Of a stretch of 64,000 nucleotides of DNA, positions 57,900 through 64,000 are shown piece after piece. Source of the DNA: Xanthomonas campestris pv. badrii (lineage in GTDB: Bacteria; Pseudomonadota; Gammaproteobacteria; Xanthomonadales; Xanthomonadaceae); assembly GCF_012848175.1 (NCBI RefSeq), contig NZ_CP051651.1:620001-684000 (forward strand), read 5' to 3'. Positions within the stretch are counted from its first letter, which is position 1. Every line of letters starts with the position of its first letter. Both the position numbers and the translations under genes were made by a program. The notes beneath the pieces are model-generated. The model was not told where the DNA came from, ran no database searches, and was given only the letters and a program-made list of their open reading frames with translations.

Positions 57900-57914
57900 G
57901 CAAACTCCGTGCCA
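57900..57914 (-). promoter_or_regulatory. Sigma-54 (-24/-12) promoter of the ssu operon
   Basis: On the minus strand the sequence TGGCACGGAGTTTGC matches the sigma-54 consensus TGGCAC-N5-TTGC exactly, with correct GG-to-GC spacing. It ends 36 bases before the ssuE start. A sigma-54 activator gene (sfnR) is at the end of the same gene run. Confidence 0.88.
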
Positions 57915-58726
57915 TCCAGACATGCTTGCTGTTGCTGCAGCGACGTAAAACGCGGAAGCAACACGTGTCGACGAGTCAATCACGAGCAATTGCATCTGAC
58001 TGCATGGCGCGATGCAGTGCAATGGCAAAGCACCATCGGGAATGACATGCGCTTAGCAGATTTGAGAATGAGCTAATGAAAATGCAGAAAACAGCCGGTT
58101 TTGAGCGGTTTTCTTCGCGATCCTCATGGTGTGGCGGGCATGAGGATAGAGCGCGCAGAGATAAGCGCGGCAGAACTGTTTACAGGGAAGCAATGGATCA
58201 ACAGATTGTGCGTTTTCCTGGAGCAGTATGTTCAGTTGGAGCCGTGCGCATGGCGAATCAGGTGAGCGCAGTTGTTCGTTTCAATACATATTGGTGGTTG
58301 TGGGTGGCCGTGCGCGGCCTTGATGGTGAGACTTTCAAGATTGGATGCCCGTTCGAGTCAATACGCACGGCCGTGCGCAGATCGCCGATCCCAGCGCGGT
58401 ATCGCGCAGATGCGCTGCGTTTGCGTAGCGCCATAGGTTGCATCGCTACGCTGCGTCGGATCAGTCGCGGCGGAATCAAGGTTCTTCCAAGGCACGCAAT
58501 CGTCGCCAGCGAAGTGCGGACCGCAGAGTGGGAATCTGGATATATCGCGCAGGGATAAGCATGGCACGCGATGTGCGTTGTCTGCGATGCGGTGACGTGC
58601 ATGCGTGCGCTGCAATCGCACTGCGCGATATGCGCGCGACAGCCGTGAAGGAGATCGGTCGCACGCGGCTCGCCGAGCAGCACCGTCTTCCCAGAGGTCC
58701 ATCCCTGATCCTTGCAGGAGTTTCCA
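57915..58726. other. Divergent control region between ssuE and sfnG, no supported gene
   Basis: About 810 bases separate the ssu promoter from the sfnG start. A 160-codon open frame at 58076-58558 shows no motif, a weak start and a mixed composition; I do not call it. The region is large enough for upstream binding sites of the sigma-54 activator on both sides. It is more AT-rich than the genes in its first 350 bases. I cannot point to a specific activator site. Confidence 0.45.
58562..58576 (+). promoter_or_regulatory. Near-consensus sigma-54 promoter ahead of sfnG
   Basis: TGGCACGCGATGTGC has a perfect -24 box and one mismatch in the -12 box (GTGC for TTGC), with GG and GC at the right spacing. 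It lies about 150 bp before the sfnG start and points towards it. Confidence 0.65.
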
Positions 58727-59191
58727 ATGAGCCATTTATCCAATGCCGCGCCGCTGACCTTCGCCTACTGGGTTCCCAACGTCAGCGCGGGCTGGTTGTC
58801 AGCACGATCGAACAGCGGACCGACTGGAGCCTGGAGTACAACGTGCGGCTTGCGCAGGCCGCCGAGCACGCCGGCTTCGATTACGCGCTGACCCAGATCC
58901 GCTTTACCGCCGGCTATGGCGCCGAGCATCAGCATGAGTCGGTGTCCTTCAGTCAGGCCTTGCTGCATGCCACCTCACGCCTGAAGGTGTTGGCGGCCAT
59001 CCTGCCCGGTCCCTGGACACCGGCGGTGGTGGCCAAGCAGATCGCCACCATCGACCACATCAGCAGCGGACGCATCGCAATCAATGTGGTCAGCGGCTGG
59101 TTCAAGGGCGAGTTTGTTGCCATCGGCGAGCCGTGGCTGGAACACGACGAGCGCTATCGGCGCTCCCGGGAATTCATCCAGGTACTGAAGG

Positions 59192-59202
59192 GGATCTGGA
59201 CC
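59192..59202. repeat. Left target-site duplication of the IS
   Basis: ggatctggacc, repeated identically at 60552-60562 on the other side of the element. The 11-bp length fits the IS4 family. Confidence 0.9.
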
Positions 59203-60551
59203 TGAGGTATCCCCACATTTCTTCCTGTGAGATCAAGCACTTGGTGCGCCAGGATGTGGAAGAAGGTGCGCGCATGGGGCACGCTTCAAGGTGACTAAGC
59301 CAGAGAAGAGTGCCAACCATGCGCGCCAGCGAAGTATTGCAGAAGTGCCTGTCCAACTCACTCTCCGGGATGCATGCATTACGCCAGCGCGCCTTGCTGC
59401 GCGCGGTTGAAGCGCTGGTGCACGGAGGCCGGCTGACACTGATCGACATCGCACGCGCGTGGCCTGGGGCGACGCGCGTACGTGCGCCCCTCAAGGCATG
59501 CGACCGCCTGCTGTGCAATCGCACGTTGTACGCCGAGCGGTCCGTGATCGAGCGAGACATGGCGCATTGGCTGCTGCGCGGAGCGCAGGCGGTGATCGTG
59601 ATCGATTGGCGCGATCTGAAGCCGGACAAGTCGTGGTGCCCGCTGCGCGCCGCCGTGCCGGTCGGCGGGCGCACGCTCACCTTGCTGGACATGGTTGTCC
59701 CGGGAAAAGAGCAAGGCTCGCCCGGGGCAGAGAAGCGTTTTTTGCAACAACTGCGCGCACTGATTCCAGACGATGTGTGTCCGATCCTGGTCACGGACGC
59801 CGGATTCCGCACGCCATGGTTTCGCGCGGTGTCGGCGATGGGCTGGGATTGGGTCGGGCGCCTGCGCGGACATACGCAGGTCAAGCCGCAAGACGTGCCC
59901 GGTGATGCAACGCAATGGACCGATAGCCGACGCCTGCATGCGCTGGCGTCCAACCAAGCACACGAATTACCACCGATGCAGGCCAATCGCAGCGATCCGC
60001 TCGATTGCCGCCTGGTGCTCTACGCCAAGACACCGCAGGGACGGCAGCAACGCAATCGACGCTCACCGGCCAAGGTTTCGCGCGCCTCATCGAGTTTGAA
60101 AGCAGCAGCGCGTGAGCGCGAGCCATGGCTGATTGTTGCCTCCCCGCAGTTACACGCACCCAGCGCGAAGCAATTGGTCAACCTGTATGCACGACGGATG
60201 CAGATCGAGCTGGCATTTCGGGATCTGAAGTCGCATCGCTACGGCCACGCGATGGAAGACAGCCTGACCCGTCGAGGCAAGCGGCTGCAGATCCTGTTGT
60301 TGCTCAACACGCTGGCCACCTTTGCCAGCTGGCTGACAGGACTGGGCTGCGAAGCCACGGGCATCGCCCAATGGCTATCGCCACGCAACAGCACACGCAA
60401 GCTCTACTCGACACTGCGCGTCGGCCGCGAGGCGTTGGTCAGGCGCTGGCCGATGGAACCGGTCTCACGCTGGCTGGAACGCTTGCGCACATTGCCTGAC
60501 GCAGTGCGCGAGCAGATGACGCTGGTGCTTTAAAAACGTGGGGATACCTAA
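59203..60551 (+). mobile_element. IS4-family insertion sequence, 1349 bp
   Basis: The ends are imperfect inverted repeats: the left end reads tgaggtatccccacattt, and the right end reads ttaggtatccccacgttt in reverse. It is flanked by an 11-bp direct duplication of host sequence. It contains one intact transposase gene that nearly fills it. It landed inside sfnG in the same orientation as the gene. Intact ends, exact duplication and a full transposase indicate a recent insertion. Confidence 0.93.
59310..60533 (+). CDS. IS4-family transposase
   Basis: A 407-residue DDE transposase. The first Asp is in AVIVIDWRDLKPDKSW, the second in ILVTDAGFRTPWFR, and the Glu lies in the YREK-type motif YARRMQIELAFRDLKSHRYG. 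The start MPTMRASEVLQKCL is at 59310; the second Met (MRASEV) is equally likely. Full length for the family with no visible frameshift, so probably active. Confidence 0.92.
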   Translation: MPTMRASEVLQKCLSNSLSGMHALRQRALLRAVEALVHGGRLTLIDIARAWPGATRVRAPLKACDRLLCNRTLYAERSVIERDMAHWLLRGAQAVIVIDWRDLKPDKSWCPLRAAVPVGGRTLTLLDMVVPGKEQGSPGAEKRFLQQLRALIPDDVCPILVTDAGFRTPWFRAVSAMGWDWVGRLRGHTQVKPQDVPGDATQWTDSRRLHALASNQAHELPPMQANRSDPLDCRLVLYAKTPQGRQQRNRRSPAKVSRASSSLKAAAREREPWLIVASPQLHAPSAKQLVNLYARRMQIELAFRDLKSHRYGHAMEDSLTRRGKRLQILLLLNTLATFASWLTGLGCEATGIAQWLSPRNSTRKLYSTLRVGREALVRRWPMEPVSRWLERLRTLPDAVREQMTLVL

Positions 60552-60562
60552 GGATCTGGACC
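60552..60562. repeat. Right target-site duplication of the IS
   Basis: ggatctggacc, the exact partner of 59192-59202. Removing the element and one copy restores the sfnG codons for GIWTQD. Confidence 0.9.
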
Positions 60563-61355
60563 CAGGACGCCTTCAGCTTCCATGGCGATTTCTATCGTTT
60601 CAACAACTACACCCTCAGCCCCAAGCCGCTGCAGAAGCCGCATCCGGAGATCTTTCAAGCAGGCAGTTCGCGCGCGGCGCGCGACAACGCGGCAAGCGTG
60701 TCGGACTGGTATTTCACCAATGGCAACACGCCCGAGCAGTTACGCGTGCAGATTCAGGATCTGCAGACCAAGGCGGCCGCCAATGGACATACCGTTCGCG
60801 TAGGCGTCAACGCCTTCGTGATCGCGTGCGAGACCGAGCAGGAGGCCCAGGCGGTGCTGCAGGAAATCATCGCGCATGCGCACGTCGACGCGGTCGAGAC
60901 GTGCGCCGATGCTGCGCGGCAGGCAGGCCAGGCGTCGCCGGAGGGCGAGGGCAATTGGGCCACTTCCACCTTCGAGGATCTGGTGCAATACAACGACGGT
61001 TTCCGCACCAACCTGATCGGCACGCCGCAGCAGATCGCCGAACGCATCCTCGCCCTGCAGGAAGTGGGCGTGGATCTGGTGCTGTGCGGCTTCCTGCACT
61101 TTATCGAAGAGGTGGAATATTTCGGACGCGAAGTGCTGCCGCGCGTGCGTGCGCTGGAGGCGCAGCGCGCGGAGTCGGCGCTGGCCTGATCCGCGCTGCC
61201 ATGCCGCCGGCTTGAAGCGGCTGACGGCACGTAACGGGCAGTGGTCAGTTGGATGTGGACGGCGTGATCGGAACCGGAACGCAAGAGTGGCCCCTGCCGC
61301 TTCCGAGCGCCGTGCGTGCCTGCCTGGCGGCGGCGCAGTCGCTTGTGAGTGGCGC

Positions 61356-62381
61356 TTACTCGGCTGCCGGGCCGGTTGGGCCTGCCGCAGCGGCGCCGGG
61401 CTCGCCGTCAGTGGGCGCGGCGGCGCCCTTGCCATTGGCACTGCCGCCGCCACCTGCACCACCACCGCCGTTTCCGCCACGTTCTCGGCCACGTCCGCGT
61501 GGGCGGCCCTGGCCTTCGCGCGGACGCCGGGGGGCGTGCACGGCCGGTGTCGCCGGGGCGGTCACTTCACGTCCCGGGACCTGCACCACGCGCAGTGCGT
61601 CGGTGTCCAGCTGCAGCGCGGTGAGCTTGCCGCCCCAGACCGCGCCGGTGTCGATGGCGTGCACACCCTGGGTAATCGTCAGCCCCAGTGCCGACCAGTG
61701 TCCGCAGACGATCTTCAGATCGCGCTCGACCCGGCCCGGAACTTCGAACCACGGGTACAGCCCCTGTGCCTGCGTGCCCGGCGTGCCCTTGTCTTCGGTG
61801 GCGATCCGCCCGCGCGGTGTGCAATAACGCATGCGCGTGAACAGGTTGATGATGGCGCGACTGCGTTCGTAGCCGCTCAGGCCCGGCGACCAGCCGGGCT
61901 GGTCGCCGTACATGTTGCGCAGCAGCTTGCGGTAGCCGCCGCCCTGCAATTGCTGCTCGACCTCGCGCGCATGCTTCTCGGCCATCTGCGTGGTCCATTT
62001 CGGTGCCAGCCCGGCATGGATCATCATCCAGCCCAGCGTGCGGTCCACGTGTGCCAGCTTCTGCATGCGCAGCCAGTCCAGCAGCACGTCGCGGTCCTCG
62101 GCCAGCACGATGCGCTGCAGGTCCGGATTGACCTTGCGCTGCTCCTCTTCCGAGCGCGCCCCGATCGCCAGCAGCGACAGGTCATGATTGCCCAACACCA
62201 CCACGCTGTGCGCGCGCAGCGAATGCACCAGCCGCAGCGTTTCCAGCGATTGCCCGCCGCGGTTGACCAGGTCCCCGCAGAACCACAGCGTGTCCTGTGC
62301 CGGGTCGAAGTTGATCTTCTCCAGCAATCGCTGGGTAATGTCGTAGCACCCTTGCAGGTCGCCAATTGCCCAGACGCTCAT
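61356..62381 (-). CDS. apaH: Diadenosine tetraphosphatase ApaH with an added Gly/Arg-rich tail
   Basis: A 341-residue symmetrical Ap4A hydrolase. Phosphoesterase metal motifs are AIGDLQGCYD, FCGDLVNRGGQSL and VLGNHDLSLLAIG; later MIHAGLAP and CGHWSALG. The catalytic part ends near residue 278, close to the usual full length. About 60 further residues are rich in Gly, Arg and Ala (RRPREGQGRPRGRGRERGG, then GGGGAGGGG) and look disordered and basic at first, resembling an RNA-binding RGG tail. ApaH also removes Np4 caps from RNA in E. coli. Last of pdxA-rsmA-apaG-apaH. Confidence 0.94.
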   Translation of the reverse strand: MSVWAIGDLQGCYDITQRLLEKINFDPAQDTLWFCGDLVNRGGQSLETLRLVHSLRAHSVVVLGNHDLSLLAIGARSEEEQRKVNPDLQRIVLAEDRDVLLDWLRMQKLAHVDRTLGWMMIHAGLAPKWTTQMAEKHAREVEQQLQGGGYRKLLRNMYGDQPGWSPGLSGYERSRAIINLFTRMRYCTPRGRIATEDKGTPGTQAQGLYPWFEVPGRVERDLKIVCGHWSALGLTITQGVHAIDTGAVWGGKLTALQLDTDALRVVQVPGREVTAPATPAVHAPRRPREGQGRPRGRGRERGGNGGGGAGGGGSANGKGAAAPTDGEPGAAAAGPTGPAAE

Positions 62382-62409
62382 CGCGTGCGCTCCATCAGTC
62401 CAGCAGTCA

Positions 62410-62793
62410 TCAGTGCAGCGTCCTGGGTACGCTCAGCACGAAGGCGGCGATCGGGGCGGTGAATTCGGTGCCATCGTCGGCCACCATGTCGTAGTGGCCT
62501 TGCATCTGGCCCTGCTCGGTCTCCAGCAGCACGCCGGAGGTGTAATGAAACGCTTCGCCGGGGCGTAGCCAGGGCTGCTCGCCGACCACGCCTTCGCCAT
62601 CGACCTGCTCGGTGCGGCCGTTGGCGTCGGTGATGGTCCAGTGGCGGGCGATCAGGCGCGCAGGCACGGCACCCGCGTTGTGGATGCGGATGCTGTAGGC
62701 GAAGGCATAGCGGCCTTCTTCCGGTGTCGATTGCTGGGCAAGGAAGCGTGGCGACACCTCGACCTCGACCCGATAGCGTGGATCATCGTGCAT
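62410..62793 (-). CDS. apaG: ApaG protein (CoA/Co2+-Mg2+ efflux-associated family)
   Basis: A 127-residue immunoglobulin-like protein. The conserved core is [12 protein letters not shown], then [31 protein letters not shown] in pattern, then [24 protein letters not shown]. Length and motifs are complete. Encoded between rsmA and apaH as in enterobacteria. Molecular function unsettled. Confidence 0.95.
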   Translation of the reverse strand: MHDDPRYRVEVEVSPRFLAQQSTPEEGRYAFAYSIRIHNAGAVPARLIARHWTITDANGRTEQVDGEGVVGEQPWLRPGEAFHYTSGVLLETEQGQMQGHYDMVADDGTEFTAPIAAFVLSVPRTLH

Positions 62794-62829
62794 GCGAAAA
62801 TTCTAGATAAACCGGTGTGGGAGCGGCGC

Positions 62830-63618
62830 TCACGCCAGCTGGACATTGGCCAGCCGGATGAAATCGGCCACCTCGAGTTGTTCGGCGCGGGCGTCCGGAC
62901 GCACGCCTGCGGCCTCGAAATGCGCGGGTTCGCAGACGGTGGACAAGGCATTGCGCAGGGTCTTGCGACGCTGCCCGAAGCCGGCGCGCACCACATCGGC
63001 AAAGCGGCGGCGGTCGTTGATCATCACCGTGGCCGCATCGCGCGGCACCAGCCGCACCACGGCCGAGTCCACCTTTGGCGGCGGCCGGAACGCGCCCGGC
63101 GGCACCACGAACAGCGCGCTGACCTCGCAGTAGGCCTGCAACATCACGCTGAGCCGGCCGTAGACCTTGCTGCCCGGGCCGGCGGCCATGCGGTCGACCA
63201 CTTCCTTCTGCAGCATGAAGTGCATGTCGGCCACGGCGCTGGCGTGGTCCAGCGCATGGAACAGGATCGGCGAGGAAATGTTGTAGGGCAGGTTGCCGAC
63301 CAGGCGGATCGGGCTGCCATTGGCCAGCGCGGTGAAGTCCACGCTCAGCACGTCGCGGTGGATGATGCTCAGTTCGCCGATCGGTGCGGCGGCTTCGGTC
63401 AGCGGGGCGATCAGATCGCGATCGAACTCGATCACGGTCAACGCACCATGCTTGCGCAGCAGCGGGAAGGTGATGGCGCCCTGGCCGGGGCCGATTTCGA
63501 CCAGATGCTGGCCGGTGCGCGGGTCCACCGCCTGGACGATCCGGTCGATGTAATACCGGTCGGCAAGAAAGTGCTGGCCGAGCGACTTCTTGGCCGGTGC
63601 GCTGAAGGAAGAATTCAT
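62830..63618 (-). CDS. rsmA: 16S rRNA dimethyladenosine transferase
   Basis: A 262-residue SAM-dependent enzyme (KsgA) that dimethylates two adjacent adenosines near the 3' end of 16S rRNA. Motifs are KKSLGQHFLADRYYIDRIV, the SAM loop VEIGPGQGAITFPLL, and the catalytic NLPYNISSPILFH. The C-terminal domain has FRPPPKVDSAVVRL. It is transcribed 36 bp upstream of apaG and follows pdxA by about 116 bp. Confidence 0.97.
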   Translation of the reverse strand: MNSSFSAPAKKSLGQHFLADRYYIDRIVQAVDPRTGQHLVEIGPGQGAITFPLLRKHGALTVIEFDRDLIAPLTEAAAPIGELSIIHRDVLSVDFTALANGSPIRLVGNLPYNISSPILFHALDHASAVADMHFMLQKEVVDRMAAGPGSKVYGRLSVMLQAYCEVSALFVVPPGAFRPPPKVDSAVVRLVPRDAATVMINDRRRFADVVRAGFGQRRKTLRNALSTVCEPAHFEAAGVRPDARAEQLEVADFIRLANVQLA

Positions 63619-63734
63619 CCGCGCAGTTTAACGGAGCCGGCGGCTGCACGCGGTGTCGGTGCCCGCGGTGCGGCGTGCGGCAAGGGCGAGTCAGGCCGTG
63701 CGCCACCGCTGTGGCGTGCCGCCGCGCGGCTCGC

Positions 63735-64000
63735 TCAGCGGCGCGCCGCCAGTCGTGCGCACAGCGCGGTTGCCGCCATCAGGCTGGACGGGTCGGCAAT
63801 GCCGCGCCCGGCCAGTTCCAGCGCGGTGCCATGGTCCACTGCCACGCGGGGGTAGGGCAGGCCCAGCGTGATGTTGACCGCCTGTTCGAAGCCGCTGTAC
63901 TTGAGCACCGGCAGGCCCTGGTCGTGGTACATCGCCACCACCGCATCGACGCCGCTCAGTTTCTGCGGCAGGAAGGCGGTATCTGCCGGCAACGGGCCAA
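63735..64000 (-). CDS. pdxA: 4-hydroxythreonine-4-phosphate dehydrogenase, 5' end cut by window edge
   Basis: The visible C-terminal ~88 residues contain [11 protein letters not shown], the metal-site [16 protein letters not shown] and [15 protein letters not shown], diagnostic of PdxA, which acts in pyridoxal 5'-phosphate synthesis. The gene enters from the right edge, so no start is visible. It heads the pdxA-rsmA-apaG-apaH run. Confidence 0.93.
   Translation of the reverse strand, partial: GPLPADTAFLPQKLSGVDAVVAMYHDQGLPVLKYSGFEQAVNITLGLPYPRVAVDHGTALELAGRGIADPSSLMAATALCARLAARR

Larger units (their letters stand above)
58727..61189 (+). pseudogene. sfnG: Dimethylsulfone monooxygenase gene, frameshifted and split by an IS
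   Basis: When intact this luciferase-family enzyme uses FMNH2 and O2 to turn dimethylsulfone into methanesulfinate. The start ATG 58727 has AGGAG six bases upstream and gives LTFAYWVPNVS. Near 58783-58790 one G is missing (agcgcgggctgg where AGC GGC GGG CTG is expected), and the body continues in another frame: LVVSTIEQRTDWSLEYN, FTAGYGAEHQHESVSFS, WFKGEFVAIGEPWLEHDERY, LKGIWT. After codon ACC at 59202 an IS4-type element intervenes; the frame resumes at 60552 with WTQDAFSFHGDFYRFNNYTL and runs to the normal end at 61189. Two independent lesions mean the protein cannot be made. It is divergent from ssuEDACB, which looks functional. Confidence 0.9.

Noticed and set aside
58076..58558. 160-codon open frame between ssuE and sfnG
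   Set aside because: Weak start, no motif, and located where promoter and activator sites for two divergent sigma-54 operons are expected. It could be real but I cannot support it.

Overview
The window is GC-rich chromosomal DNA from a Xanthomonas-type gammaproteobacterium. The evidence is the gene set (alpha-amylase with the Xanthomonas-type N-terminus, S9 peptidase, HemP with a TonB hemin receptor, DUF2058/DUF3228/DUF4105 proteins), the roughly 65% GC content, an SAH riboswitch ahead of ahcY, and REP-like intergenic repeats. Genes cover most of the window. I saw no rRNA, tRNA or CRISPR array.

Layout. 1-2956: truncated alpha-amylase and small conserved proteins. 3126-7307: the most unusual locus. 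An easily missed 26-codon gene with a Tyr-rich C-terminus (GYVYGY) is followed on the minus strand by a 16-bp perfect hairpin, a cytochrome P450 gene (frameshifted in this sequence at a (GC)5 tract) and two sulfotransferases that overlap translationally. A methyltransferase gene lies divergently. I read this as a candidate P450-type RiPP cluster, comparable to cittilin loci but with sulfotransferases. 7501-22643: the SAM cycle genes ahcY (with SAH riboswitch) and metK surround an S9 peptidase, ppc, a TetR/DUF4105/lipase operon, a histidine phosphatase and a tandem array of a REP-like element. 23063-29541: membrane hydrolase, dusB, a heptamer minisatellite, a nupC-rbsK nucleoside/ribose operon and an aldo/keto reductase. 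29725-34127: hemin uptake locus under candidate Fur boxes.

34737-38455: tau-like sulfonate ABC transporter plus TauD-type dioxygenase. 38695-45634: lipoprotein-type/FtsX ABC exporter, divergent tesA, a two-component system and a GDSL esterase. 45815-50920: dgkA, lemA with two TPM-domain genes, and a tight lgt-thyA-folA group. 50996-61189: sulfur scavenging from sulfonates and sulfones. The minus-strand genes run ssuE-ssuD-ssuA-ssuC-ssuB, then sfnB and the sigma-54 activator sfnR. A textbook -24/-12 promoter precedes ssuE and a near-consensus one lies ahead of divergent sfnG. sfnG is broken twice, by a 1-nt frameshift and by a 1349-bp IS4-family element with an 11-bp target duplication. 61356-64000: apaH, apaG, rsmA and truncated pdxA, in the order known from enterobacteria.

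How the parts fit: sulfur acquisition is heavily represented (two sulfonate importers, TauD, SsuD/E, the Sfn proteins), and the RiPP-like locus would consume sulfate through PAPS-dependent sulfotransferases. The sulfone branch looks lost by mutation while the sulfonate branch is intact.
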